From assembly GCF_009760925.1 (NCBI RefSeq), contig NZ_VRLV01000007.1, positions 1 through 64,000 of the forward strand: a DNA stretch of 64,000 nucleotides, written 5' to 3'. Source of the stretch: Nonomuraea typhae. Lineage in GTDB: Bacteria > Actinomycetota > Actinomycetes > Streptosporangiales > Streptosporangiaceae. This document shows positions 48,878-57,300 of the stretch, piece after piece; position 1 is the first letter of the stretch, and each line of letters starts with the position of its first letter. The notes below the pieces were generated by a model. It had not been told where the DNA came from, did not search any database, and saw only the letters and a program-made list of their open reading frames with translations. Both the position numbers and the translations under genes were made by a program.

Positions 48878-49552
48878 GTGATCGAGCTGAAAGACGTGCG
48901 CGTACGGCTGGCCGAGCGCGACGTCCTGGACGGGCTGACGCTCACCCTGCCCGAGCGGCGCATCGGCGTGGTGGGCGCCAACGGCTCGGGCAAGAGCACC
49001 TTCGCCCGCCTGCTCAACGGCCTGGCCCTGCCTGCCTCGGGCAGCGTGCGCGTCCTGGGGATGGACACCCGGCGGGAGGCGGCCACGATCAGGCGGCGGG
49101 TGGGGTTCGTGTTCACCGACCCCGACGCGCAGATCGTCATGCCGACCGTCGCCGAGGACGTGGCCTTCTCCCTGCGGCGCAGGGGCCTGTCCAAGGCCGA
49201 GGTGAACGAGCTGGTCACCGACGTGCTCTCCCGGTACGGCCTGGCCGGGCACGCCGACCACCCGGCCCATCAGCTGTCCGGCGGGCAGAAGCAGCTGCTG
49301 GCCCTGTGCTCGGTGCTCGTGCTCGAACCCGACATCCTGGTCATGGACGAGCCCACGACCCTGCTCGACCTGCGCAACTCCCGCCAGGTGGCGCAGGTCA
49401 TCGCCGAACTGCCGCAGCAGGTGGTGGTCGTCAGCCACGACCTGGAGCTGCTGACCGGCTTCGACCGGGTGCTCGTCCTGGACCAGGGCAAGCTCGTGGC
49501 CGACGGCCCGCCCGCGAGCGCGCTCGCCCGCTATCGCGAGCTGATGGCGTGA
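48878..49552 (+). CDS. bioM: ATPase subunit of the biotin ECF transporter
   Basis: 224 residues from a GTG. Walker A GVVGANGSGKSTFARLL, Q-loop FVFTDPDAQIVMPTVAEDVA (the energy-coupling-factor form), signature HQLSGGQKQLLALCSVLVLE, Walker B PDILVMDEPTT, switch His VVVSHDLELL. It starts directly after the thiolase stop and overlaps the EcfT-like gene by 4 bp. Confidence 0.92.
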   Translation: MIELKDVRVRLAERDVLDGLTLTLPERRIGVVGANGSGKSTFARLLNGLALPASGSVRVLGMDTRREAATIRRRVGFVFTDPDAQIVMPTVAEDVAFSLRRRGLSKAEVNELVTDVLSRYGLAGHADHPAHQLSGGQKQLLALCSVLVLEPDILVMDEPTTLLDLRNSRQVAQVIAELPQQVVVVSHDLELLTGFDRVLVLDQGKLVADGPPASALARYRELMA

Positions 49553-50100
49553 CCGGGCTCAAGCTGCTCGGGCTGGCCGCGGGCTGCACGGTGCTGGTCC
49601 TGCTCCGGTCGCCGTGGGCGCTGGCGGGGGCGGCGCTCGTCGTGATCGGGCTGTACGGCGTGGCCCGCGTCCGTCCCGCGGCGGCCTGGGCGCAGGTGCG
49701 GCCGGTGCGCTGGTTCGCCGCCGTGCTCTTCGCCACCCAGCTCCTGCTCGCCGGCCTGCCGGAGGCGGTCTCGACCACGACGCGGGTGGTGCTGATGGTG
49801 GCCCTGGCCGGGCTGGTCACGCTGACCACGCCCGCCTCCGTGATGATGGCCACGCTGGAACGCGGGCTGACGCCGCTGCGGCTGTTCAAGATCGACCCGT
49901 TCCGCGTCTCGCTCATGCTCACCCTGACCCTGCGCAGCGTGCCGCTGCTGGCCGACCTGGCGCGGCGGGTCAGGGAGGCGCAGCTGGCGCGCGGGGTGAG
50001 CTGGAGCCTTCGGGCCTTCGCCGTACCTCTGGTGGTGGGGGCGTTGCGGCACGCGGACGCGCTCGGCGAGGCACTCAGCGCCCGCGGCCTCGACGACTGA
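49549..50100 (+). CDS. bioN: EcfT-type transmembrane subunit of the biotin transporter
   Basis: 183 residues from a GTG overlapping the bioM stop. Hydrophobic helices (LLGLAAGCTVLVLLRSPWAL, ALVVIGLYGVA, WFAAVLFATQLLLAGLP, VVLMVALAGLVTL) are followed by the coupling helices with their Ala-Arg-Gly signatures, REAQLARGVSWS and GEALSARGLDD. It links the ATPase to BioY. The final SARGL codons lie in a 16-bp sequence repeated just after the stop. Confidence 0.92.
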   Translation: MTGLKLLGLAAGCTVLVLLRSPWALAGAALVVIGLYGVARVRPAAAWAQVRPVRWFAAVLFATQLLLAGLPEAVSTTTRVVLMVALAGLVTLTTPASVMMATLERGLTPLRLFKIDPFRVSLMLTLTLRSVPLLADLARRVREAQLARGVSWSLRAFAVPLVVGALRHADALGEALSARGLDD

Positions 50101-50110
50101 CGCGCGGTGC

Positions 50111-51206
50111 TCAGCGCCCGCGGCCCTCCTTGAGCCGGGTGAACCGCTCGAAGACCCGCTCGCGGTCCTCGGGGGCGATGCCGTTGCCGTCGTCGGTGAC
50201 GGTCAGCACCACCTCCTCGCCCTCCACCGCGACCCGCAACCTCGACGTGGGAGCGGGCGTGGCGCTCGGCGTTGTCCAGCAGGTTCGTCAGCAGCCGGTC
50301 GAGCTGGATGGGCGAGCCCTCCACGTACGCCTCCGACGCCAGGTCGGCGGTGACGGCCGGGCGGCGCGCGGCCTGCCGCCGCGCCAGCTCCGCGACGTCC
50401 ACGGGCCCTTCGTCCGGTACGGCTCCCGCGTCCAGCCTGGCCATCAGCAGGAGTTCGTCGATGATCCCCGCCAGCCGGTCGGCCGCCTCGAGGGAGCGGG
50501 CGCTCACCTCGGGCCAGTCGGTGTCCTCCGGGTAGGTGACGGCCAGGTCGAGCTGGGTGCGCAGGGCGGTGATGGGGCTGCGCAGCTCGTGGGAGGCGTC
50601 GCTGACGAAGTTGCGCTGGGTCTCGGTGGAGCGTTCCAATCGGGCCAGGGTGTCGTTGGTGGTGGCGGCCAGGGCGGCGATCTCGTCGCCGGTGCCGGGC
50701 TGGTGGACGCGCCGCCCGAGGTCCCCGGCGGTGATGGCGGCCAGCTGGGTGCGGATGCGCTCCACCGGGCGCAGCGCCTGGCCGACGGCGGTCCAGGCGG
50801 CGACGGCCACCATGACGAGCAGGGTCGGAACGGAGACGGCGAGCGTGAGGTAGAACAGGCCGACGGCCTGCCGGGTGCCGGCCACGTCCTCGGCGGCGTA
50901 GACGGTGACCTGGCCTCGGGGCGAGGTGGTGGACATGGCGGCGATGTAGTAGTCGCCGGCCTGGCCGGGGAGCGACGGCGGGCCGTACGCGGAGTAGATG
51001 CGCTCGGCCTGCGGGGTGGGCAGGGTGCTGAAGCGGCCGGGACCGGTGGCCTGCGGCGAGCTGGAGAGCACCCGGCCGTCGGCGGCGACGACCTGGAGGA
51101 GGTCGATGCCGGGCGGGGTGGACAGCTCGGCGGGCAGGGGGAGATCGTTGCCGAAACCGGCTCGCAGCAAAGCGTCGCCCTGGTAAAGGACCGCTATGGG
51201 CAGGTG
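50111..51206 (-). pseudogene. sensor histidine kinase relic, truncated at both ends and frameshifted
   Basis: One open frame from about 51206 shows an extracellular sensor part (LPAELSTPPGIDLLQVVAAD), a membrane helix (LFYLTLAVSVPTLLVMVAVA), HAMP (LRPVERIRTQLAAITAGDLG), the H-box FVSDASHELRSPITALRTQL and N-box DRLLTNLLDNAERHARS. Near 50240 the frame shifts; the continuation RLRVAVEGEEVVLTVTDDGN, IAPEDRERVFERFTRL ends at the TGA 50113-50111 before the G2 box. There is no start codon or first membrane helix: the 5' end runs into the M4 peptidase gene. No partner response regulator adjoins it. Confidence 0.85.
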
Positions 51207-52168
51207 GGTTCGGCCGGCTGGGCGGGCAGGCCGATGGCGTTCCAGGACTGTCTGACCACGTCGAACTCGGCGCAGCTCGGGGCATGCAACGTCTTGGCCG
51301 CGGTGAGGGTGGCGATGCGGGCCTTCTTGTGGTTCCAGGGGTTGCTCTTGAGTGTCAGCGAGGCCATGAAGATCTGCAGGGCCTTGCGCACCCCGATCCC
51401 GGTGATCGGCGGGCCGCCGTCGCAGCGCTGGGGGCTGGCCCTGGTGCCGTCGGCCAGCAGGACGAACCAGCGGCTGTGCGGGGCGGAGGTGGCGTGTACC
51501 TCGCCGATGGGGCCGTGGCAGGCGGGGAAGCCGACCGCGGCGGGGTTGGCCAGGTTGCGCAGCGGCCCGGTGCCCAGTCCCGGGAGCTCGCCGATCAGCC
51601 AGTCGGGCGGGTTGTTCGGGTTGTTCGCGTAGTGTTCGACGCCGGCGCCGAGGATGTCGGCGGCCGACTCGTTCAGCGCGCCCATCTCGTTGCCGGACCC
51701 GGCGCCGCCGGGGGTGTACTGGTAGACGGCGTGGCCGTACTCGTGGCCGACGAGGTCCAGGGTGGTGGTCCGGGGCCTGAGCGCGGCGATGCCGAAGCCG
51801 GCCCTCGCGCCGTTCCAGTAGTTGTTGACGGTGCTGGCGTCGACGACGGCGGGGAAGGCCCGGCCGTTGCCGTCGAAGCCGTTGCGGCCCGCCCAGTCGC
51901 GCAGCATGTTCCACAACTGCTGTGCGCCGTACATCACGTCGACGCAGGCCCTGACGGCAGGCGAGCCGTCGACCGGCTCCGTGACGACGAAGGGGACGCC
52001 GCTGGTGCCGCCGCAGCGGAGTCCCGGCCGGGTGGAGTCCACCATCCGGCCGGGGTCGAGGTCAATCGTGACCCTTCCGTTGTGAAGCCCGAAGCCGACG
52101 GTGGGTTGCAGAGTTCCGCCGGCCAGAGTAACGACTGCGGCGAGGGCGACGGAGCTCAACCGGGGCAT
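51194..52168 (-). CDS. M4 (thermolysin-family) metallopeptidase without propeptide
   Basis: 324 residues from the ATG at 52168, chosen because a signal peptide (RLSSVALAAVVTLAGG) then begins at residue 1 and GGGGTGAAACTG precedes it. Zinc motif HEYGH at 142-146 and the third ligand in GALNESAADILGAG (Glu167). The distal His is likely in APHSRWFVLLADG. Ordinary M4 precursors exceed 500 residues and carry an inhibitory propeptide. Here the signal peptide is followed within about 50 residues by the catalytic region, so the gene may be a shortened form. Its 3' end abuts the broken kinase. Confidence 0.8.
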   Translation of the reverse strand: MPRLSSVALAAVVTLAGGTLQPTVGFGLHNGRVTIDLDPGRMVDSTRPGLRCGGTSGVPFVVTEPVDGSPAVRACVDVMYGAQQLWNMLRDWAGRNGFDGNGRAFPAVVDASTVNNYWNGARAGFGIAALRPRTTTLDLVGHEYGHAVYQYTPGGAGSGNEMGALNESAADILGAGVEHYANNPNNPPDWLIGELPGLGTGPLRNLANPAAVGFPACHGPIGEVHATSAPHSRWFVLLADGTRASPQRCDGGPPITGIGVRKALQIFMASLTLKSNPWNHKKARIATLTAAKTLHAPSCAEFDVVRQSWNAIGLPAQPAEPTCP

Positions 52169-52237
52169 CAGTTTCACCCCTTCAGGGCACACCACTCGAT
52201 CGGTCGGGAAAAGCCCACGTGTCGCCATAACGGCGCC

Positions 52238-53035
52238 TTATACCTCGCGCAGGACCTCGCGCAGGCGGGGTTCGAACGTCCCCGGGTCCTCGGCGAAGCC
52301 GATGTGGCCGCCGGGGAACATCGTGGGCTGGGTGCCGAGCGAGGCGGCAAGTGCCCTGGAGGTCCGGTCGCAGAGCTCGCCGGCCGATTCCTCGCCGAGG
52401 CCGATGAGGATCTTCGCCGGGTTGTCGCGCAGGTTGGGCAGATCGGGCACCCACTGGACGGTGCCGCGCAGCATCTGGAGGTAGGAGTAGCGGTCGTCGG
52501 CGGCCGCCTGCGTGCCCGGCTCGGGGACGAAGTGGTCCAGCATGCCTTCGGGCAGGTGGATGTTGGCGTTCTCCATGAACATCGCCCAGGCGCCCTTGAT
52601 GTCGCCGGCGGCGTAGGCGGCGATCATGTCCTCGACCCTGGCCGTCAGCTTCTCGCGGTCGTCGAGCTGGTGGTAGTGCGGGGGCTCGTGGGCGATGACC
52701 GCGCGCAGGAGGTCGGGGCGGGACTGCGCGAGGGCGAGCACGGTGACAGCGCCGCCGCTGGAGCCGAACGCGACGGCGGGGCCGGCGTCGAGGTGGTCCA
52801 GGAGCCGGGCCAGGTCGGCGGCGCGCAGGGCGGGCGTGGACTCCTGCTCGGGGTCGGTCAGCACGCTGCGGCCGATGCCGCGCGGGTCGGCGGTCACCAC
52901 GGTGTGGTCGGTGGCGAGCAGGTCGGCGAGGGGGGCGAAGGCGCCGGCGTCCATGGGAGCGCCGAACAACAGGACCAGGGGGCCGGTGCCGCGGACCTCG
53001 TAGTACAGCCGGCCATCAGAAATGTCGAGATACAT
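52238..53035 (-). CDS. alpha/beta hydrolase
   Basis: 265 residues from the ATG at 53035 (GAGAGGAAAC upstream); longer in-frame starts would run into the operator and the divergent gene. Fold marks: GPLVLLFGAPMDAGAF (oxyanion region), TADPRGIGRS, the nucleophile elbow AFGSSGGAVTVLALA, and the His in FPGGHIGFAEDPGTF. An esterase, lipase or haloperoxidase-like hydrolase of unknown substrate. It is divergent from a TetR regulator with a long shared operator, so the two form a control pair. Confidence 0.87.
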   Translation of the reverse strand: MYLDISDGRLYYEVRGTGPLVLLFGAPMDAGAFAPLADLLATDHTVVTADPRGIGRSVLTDPEQESTPALRAADLARLLDHLDAGPAVAFGSSGGAVTVLALAQSRPDLLRAVIAHEPPHYHQLDDREKLTARVEDMIAAYAAGDIKGAWAMFMENANIHLPEGMLDHFVPEPGTQAAADDRYSYLQMLRGTVQWVPDLPNLRDNPAKILIGLGEESAGELCDRTSRALAASLGTQPTMFPGGHIGFAEDPGTFEPRLREVLREV

Positions 53036-53061
53036 GGTGTTTCCTCTCTCCGCATTCGGAA

Positions 53062-53101
53062 CTAGACCGTACAGTACTGCCGTGAGTACTGGACCGTCTA
53101 G
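53062..53101. promoter_or_regulatory. operator between hydrolase and TetR genes
   Basis: Inverted repeat: CTAGACCGTACAGTACT (53062-53078) and AGTACTGGACCGTCTAG (53085-53101), 15 of 17 positions paired, 6-bp centre. It sits between the two divergent starts (27 and 13 bp away) and can shut both promoters. Confidence 0.8.
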
Positions 53102-53114
53102 TATGATTTTGAGC

Positions 53115-53792
53115 ATGGAGCAGACACAGTCGGACGGGCGCACGGCCAGGAAACGCCGCGCCATCCTCGACGCGGCCCGCACCCTCTTCCTGCGCAACGG
53201 CTTCGCGGGCACCAGCATGGACGACGTCGCCGCCATGGCCGAGGTCTCCAAGCAGACCGTCTACAAGCACTTCGCGGACAAGCAGAGCCTGTTCGGCGAG
53301 CTGATCACGCTCGACATCTCCCAGATGGAGGTGGACCCGCACCCGCTCGAACTGGCCATGCCCGGCACCGACGACCTGGAGCGCGACCTGCGAGAATACG
53401 CCCGCATGCACCTGAGCGTGGTCATGCAGCCGCCCCTGCTGCGCATGCGCCGCGTGCTCATCGGCGAAGCCGACCGCTTCCCGCACCTGGCCCGTGCCTG
53501 GTACGAGAACGGGCCGGAGCGCTCGTGCGCCATCTTCGCCGGATGGTTCGAGGCGCTCGACCGGCGCGGGCTGCTCCACGCGCCCGACCCCATGCTGGCC
53601 GCCCAGCACTTCAACTGGCTCGTGCTGTCGATCCCGCTGAACAAGGCGATGTCCATGCCGGTCGAGGGCGCCATGTTCAGCGACGCGGAACTGCGCCACT
53701 ACGCCGACGCGGGCGTGCGCGTCTTCCTGGCCGCCTACGCCAGCGGCACCGCCGCCTCTGCCGTGAACGGCAGGAACGTGAACGACTCCTGA
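53115..53792 (+). CDS. TetR-family regulator
   Basis: 225 residues from the ATG at 53115. Helix-turn-helix RAILDAARTLFLRNGFAGTS, MDDVAAMAEVSKQTVYKHFA, DKQSLFGELI. The C-terminal half is of the AcrR/TetR_C_33-like helical kind (WYENGPERSCAIFAGWFEAL). It should repress itself and the divergent hydrolase through the 40-bp inverted repeat. Its 3' end overlaps the convergent encapsulin gene by 58 bp, which is unusually long. Confidence 0.9.
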   Translation: MEQTQSDGRTARKRRAILDAARTLFLRNGFAGTSMDDVAAMAEVSKQTVYKHFADKQSLFGELITLDISQMEVDPHPLELAMPGTDDLERDLREYARMHLSVVMQPPLLRMRRVLIGEADRFPHLARAWYENGPERSCAIFAGWFEALDRRGLLHAPDPMLAAQHFNWLVLSIPLNKAMSMPVEGAMFSDAELRHYADAGVRVFLAAYASGTAASAVNGRNVNDS

Positions 53793-54529
53793 AGGTAGAG
53801 CCTGACCGTGGCATCCGTGTGCGACAGGTAGCCGATCGACAGGTCCTGCCCCAGGTGCAGGTCATAGTCGCCACCCCGCGTGGTCAGGACCAGCGCGCCG
53901 GTCAGCGCCGGCGCCCAGATGATCTCGCCGTCCACCATGCGCTCGATGTGCGCGCGCACCGGGTAGCCGTGGTCGCTGGTCTCCGTCACGCCCGTGTACG
54001 CCTCCGCGCCCAGCAACACCGTGTACGGCCCGTCCACACCGGCCATGCGCAGCCCGCTCAGCGCCTGGGCGATCGCCTCCGGGTAGCCGGTGACCTCGGC
54101 GGGCAGCGGGATCGGGGTGTGCGAGCTGGCCGGGACGATGCCCGAGATGGCGGCCGCGCCGTACCCATGGAAGATCGCGCGGTCCTCGGCGATGGCCAGG
54201 GCGGTCGCGGCGTCCTTGGCCGGCTGCCAGTCGGAGTCGCCCGAGCCGCGCTCCACGTCGTCGATCGCCTCGCGGCTCAGCTCGAACGGCCGGCGCAGCT
54301 CCACCAGCGCGGCCACCTCGCGGCGGCGGGCCTCGACGCCGTCGCCCGGCGGCTCGATCCTGGTGTAGTGGCCGGTGCCGACGGCCGACAGGCCGGCGCC
54401 CGAGGGGCCGTGGGTGTCGACCACCCGGCGGCCGGCGAGGTTGCGCTTGAAGGTCCTGGCCACCTCCTCCTCGATCTGCGCCCAGGCGGCGGCGGAGATC
54501 GGCGCGAGGTCGCGGTGCAGGTTGTTCAT
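53735..54529 (-). CDS. encapsulin shell protein (family 1, linocin-M18 like)
   Basis: 264 residues from the ATG at 54529. Recognised by MNNLHRDLAPISAAAWAQIE, VARTFKRNLAGRRVVDTHG, ELRRPFELSREAIDDVERGS, EAYTGVTETSDHGYPVRAHI and the closing DLSIGYLSHTDATVRLYLQE with SFTFLPFTAEAAVPLA. The HK97-fold protein builds an icosahedral protein compartment in the cytoplasm. The cargo DyP peroxidase gene lies directly upstream with overlapping stop/start. Confidence 0.95.
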   Translation of the reverse strand: MNNLHRDLAPISAAAWAQIEEEVARTFKRNLAGRRVVDTHGPSGAGLSAVGTGHYTRIEPPGDGVEARRREVAALVELRRPFELSREAIDDVERGSGDSDWQPAKDAATALAIAEDRAIFHGYGAAAISGIVPASSHTPIPLPAEVTGYPEAIAQALSGLRMAGVDGPYTVLLGAEAYTGVTETSDHGYPVRAHIERMVDGEIIWAPALTGALVLTTRGGDYDLHLGQDLSIGYLSHTDATVRLYLQESFTFLPFTAEAAVPLA

Positions 54530-55530
54530 GTCTGCGGGACTCCTTTGAGGCTGCCGATCTCGAGCGCGCCGGGCTCCTCGGTCTCCTCGGCGGCCTCGGC
54601 GAGGCGGTCGAGCAGGGCGGGTGCCGGGACGAAGTAGCTCGAGCCGGTCAGGGCGGTGGAGAAGTCCAGGATCCGGTCGTAGTTGCCGGGCGGATCGCCG
54701 GCGAACATGTTCGTCATCATCCGGTCGATGGTGTCCGGGGTCCTGGAGTAGCCGATGAAGTAGGTGCCGAACTCGCCCGCGGCGGCGTTGCCGAACGGCA
54801 TGTTGTCGCGCAGGATCTTCAGCTCTCTGCCGCCCTCCTCGATGACGGTCAGGGCGTTGTGCGCCCACGGGGGCTTCGTCTGGTCGTCGAGCTCGACGTT
54901 GCCGAGCTTGGTGCGGCCGATGACACGCTCCTGGTCCTCGACCGGCAGCGCGTTCCAGGCGGTCAGGTCGTGCACGTACTTCTGCACGGTGACGTAGGAG
55001 CCGCCGGCGAACACCGGGTCCTCCTCGCCGACCAGCACCGACGCGGCGGCCAGGTCCTCGTCGTCCGGGTTCTCGGTGCCGTCCACGAAGCCGAGCAGGT
55101 CGCGGGCGTCGAAGTAGCGGAAGCCGTGCACCTCGTCCACGGCGGCCAGCGCGCCGGACAGCCGTTCCATGACGAGCGCGGCCAGCTCGAAGCAGAGGTC
55201 CATCCGCTCGGCGCGCAGGTGCAGCAGCAGGTCGCCCGGCGTCGAGGGTGCGTAGTGGACGCCGCGCACCTCCGGCATCGGGCGCAACATCGCCGGGCGC
55301 GGCAGGTCGAACAGCCGGTCCCACGCGTCCGCGCCGAACCCGAGCGCGCAGGAGAGCCGGCCGTCCATGCTGCGGAACCCGACCGTGCGCAGCAGCGCGG
55401 GCAGGTCGCCGCAGAGCGCGCGCACCGCGTCCCGGGCGGCGGCCCCCGGCCGGACGGTGGCGACGGTGAAGACGGCCGCCCGGCTCAACGGCCCGAGCAC
55501 CGCCTGAAGTCCATGCTGTCGTGGGCTCAC
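54526..55530 (-). CDS. DyP-type peroxidase, encapsulin cargo
   Basis: 334 residues from the ATG at 55530. GFVDGTENP at 147-155 contains the catalytic Asp, the haem-ligand His is H224 in PPWAHNALTV, and the distal Arg is R241 in ILRDNMPFG. Residues 322-331 (ALEIGSLKGV) match the encapsulin cargo-loading peptide (IGSLKG). It is a haem peroxidase packed inside the shell, thought to act in oxidative-stress defence. Overlap of the stop with the encapsulin ATG couples translation. Confidence 0.95.
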   Translation of the reverse strand: MSPRQHGLQAVLGPLSRAAVFTVATVRPGAAARDAVRALCGDLPALLRTVGFRSMDGRLSCALGFGADAWDRLFDLPRPAMLRPMPEVRGVHYAPSTPGDLLLHLRAERMDLCFELAALVMERLSGALAAVDEVHGFRYFDARDLLGFVDGTENPDDEDLAAASVLVGEEDPVFAGGSYVTVQKYVHDLTAWNALPVEDQERVIGRTKLGNVELDDQTKPPWAHNALTVIEEGGRELKILRDNMPFGNAAAGEFGTYFIGYSRTPDTIDRMMTNMFAGDPPGNYDRILDFSTALTGSSYFVPAPALLDRLAEAAEETEEPGALEIGSLKGVPQT

Positions 55531-55630
55531 CTGGTCGAACGTTGCCGCCCGCCGGTAAGGCCAACCTCACAGGACAACCAACGGTCTGAATGGGTGGTTT
55601 CCGGCGGCCGCTCGCGGACACAGGCGAGGA

Positions 55631-57025
55631 GTGAGACGACTGCCCGCCCTCGGGGTATGCCTGACAGCCGCCTTCATGTCCGGCCTCGACGTGAGCATCG
55701 TCAACGTCGCGCTCCCCTCCATCGAGCAGAGCCTCCACGCCACCGAGGACGGCCTGCAGTGGGTGCTGTCCGGATACGCGCTCACCTTCGGCCTGCTGCT
55801 CGTGCCCGCGGGCCGGCTCGGCGACGCCCGCAGCCGCCGGACGATGTTCATGATCGGCGTGACGCTGTTCACGCTGGCCAGTACCGCCTGCGGGTTCGCG
55901 CCCACCACCCACCTGCTCATCGCCGCCCGGCTGGTCCAGGGCATCGGCGCCGGACTGCTCAACCCCCAGGTGTCCGGGCTGATCCAGCAGATGTTCCAGG
56001 GTCAGGAACGCGGCCGGGCCTTCGGCGCGTTCGGGGCCACCATGGGCGTCGCGACCGCCGCCGGTCCCGCGATCGGCGGCGCGCTCGTCACGCTCTTCGG
56101 CGCCGAGTACGGCTGGCGGTGGGTCTTCCTCGTCAACCTGCCGATCGGCGTGATCCTGCTGCCGCTGGCCTGGAAACTGCTGCCCGCGCCCGGCCCCGCC
56201 CTGCGCCGCCGGCAGCAGAGCATGGACCCCGTCGGCGTGTTCCTCCTGGGCCTCGGCGTGTTCGGGCTGCTGCTGCCGTTCATCCAGCAACACCAGTGGG
56301 ACAGCCAGGCCAAGTGGCTGCTCGTCCCCGCCGCCCTGCTCACGCTGACCGCGTTCGTCACCTGGGAGCGCCACTACGGGCGTGAGCCGCTCGTCCAGCT
56401 CGACCTGTTCTCCCGGCGCTCCTACAGGTTGGGCGCCGCCATCGGCATGCTCTACTTCGCCGGGTTCACCGGCATCCCCTTCACCTACACCCTCTTCCTG
56501 CAGAGCGGCCTGGGGTACACCCCGCTGGAGGCGGGCCTGGCCATCACCCCGTTCGCCCTCGGCTCCGCGCTGGCGGCGCTGGCGGGCGGGCGCCTGGTCG
56601 CGCGGGCCGGGCGGCGCGTGGTCGCGGCCGGCCTGACGATCGTCCTCGCCGGCCTGGCCGCCACCATCGCCGTCACCTTCCTGGCGCCCGCCGCCGGGCT
56701 CGGCTGGTACACCGCGCCCACCCTGCTGGTGACCGGGCTCGGCAGCGGCCTGGTCATCTCGCCCAATCAGGCCATCACGCTGTCGGAGGTGCCGCCCGAG
56801 CACGGCGGCAGCGCCGCCGGAGTCCTGCAGACCGGCCAGCGCCTCGGCACGTCGTTCGGCATCGCCGCCACCGGTTCGATCTTCTTCGGCGCGGTCGGCG
56901 AAGGCTGGCCCGCAGCCTTCCGCAACGGCCTCGTGATGGTGCTCGTCTTCGTCGCCGCCGCCCTCGCCGCAGCCCTCCACGATCTGTCCCGCAGCCGCGG
57001 CAAAGGGCCGGTACATCGGCCCTGA
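55631..57025 (+). CDS. MFS drug-efflux transporter, DHA2 (14-TM) family
   Basis: 464 residues from a GTG at 55631. DHA2 motifs: GLDVSIVNVALPSIEQSLHA (motif D1), LLLVPAGRLGDARSRRTMFM (motif A), RLVQGIGAGLLNPQVSGLIQ (motif B), GPAIGGALVTLFG (motif C). About 14 membrane helices by hydrophobicity. It is a proton-driven exporter of unknown drug. It stands between the encapsulin pair and the peptide cluster and could export the cluster product. Confidence 0.9.
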   Translation: MRRLPALGVCLTAAFMSGLDVSIVNVALPSIEQSLHATEDGLQWVLSGYALTFGLLLVPAGRLGDARSRRTMFMIGVTLFTLASTACGFAPTTHLLIAARLVQGIGAGLLNPQVSGLIQQMFQGQERGRAFGAFGATMGVATAAGPAIGGALVTLFGAEYGWRWVFLVNLPIGVILLPLAWKLLPAPGPALRRRQQSMDPVGVFLLGLGVFGLLLPFIQQHQWDSQAKWLLVPAALLTLTAFVTWERHYGREPLVQLDLFSRRSYRLGAAIGMLYFAGFTGIPFTYTLFLQSGLGYTPLEAGLAITPFALGSALAALAGGRLVARAGRRVVAAGLTIVLAGLAATIAVTFLAPAAGLGWYTAPTLLVTGLGSGLVISPNQAITLSEVPPEHGGSAAGVLQTGQRLGTSFGIAATGSIFFGAVGEGWPAAFRNGLVMVLVFVAAALAAALHDLSRSRGKGPVHRP

Positions 57026-57042
57026 CCTGCGACTATCGTCGC

Positions 57043-57081
57043 GGATAGCGCACGATAGCGAAACGGTAGTGGGACGATGCC
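57043..57081 (+). promoter_or_regulatory. heptamer direct repeats, 11-bp phase (SARP-like box) 1
   Basis: GGATAGC (57043), CGATAGC (57053), CGGTAGT (57064) and CGATGCC (57075) follow each other at 10-11-bp steps, all on one DNA face. They precede the 24-aa peptide and threonine aldolase genes. Heptamers with 4-bp spacers are the binding format of SARP activators. Confidence 0.6.
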
Positions 57082-57156
57082 CGTCCCCTTGAGCCTGAGG
57101 CCAGTTGATCCACAGGACCGGCCCCCACCCGGGGCGAGGCGAAGGAGACGCAGGCC

Positions 57157-57231
57157 ATGTTCACCGCCAAACTGACTCGTACGTTCATGCTTCTCATGTC
57201 GCGCCGCACCGCCAACAACCCCTGGGAATAA
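57157..57231 (+). CDS. 24-aa peptide ahead of the threonine aldolase gene
   Basis: ATG at 57157 with GAAGGAGACGC 7 bp upstream, a strong ribosome binding site, so translation is likely. The peptide starts MFTAKLTRTFMLLMSRRTAN and ends NPWE. It is basic with a hydrophobic centre and an acidic tip. It lies between the box repeats and the aldolase start (69 bp). It could be a leader peptide that regulates the operon, or a small precursor or signalling peptide. Nothing in it proves either. Confidence 0.5.
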   Translation: MFTAKLTRTFMLLMSRRTANNPWE

Positions 57232-57300
57232 CGGGTGCCGATCGGACCCAACCCTGGGGCCGGATGCCCTTCACACCGCTCACCCGGCAAGGAGGCCGAC

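Noticed and set aside
49431..51914. 827-aa minus-strand frame
   Set aside because: It strings together antisense of bioN, the kinase relic and out-of-frame peptidase DNA. Only the kinase segment has motifs.
53735..57016. 1093-aa open frame on the minus strand
   Set aside because: Only its last 264 residues are real (encapsulin). The rest is antisense to the MFS and out of frame with the DyP gene.
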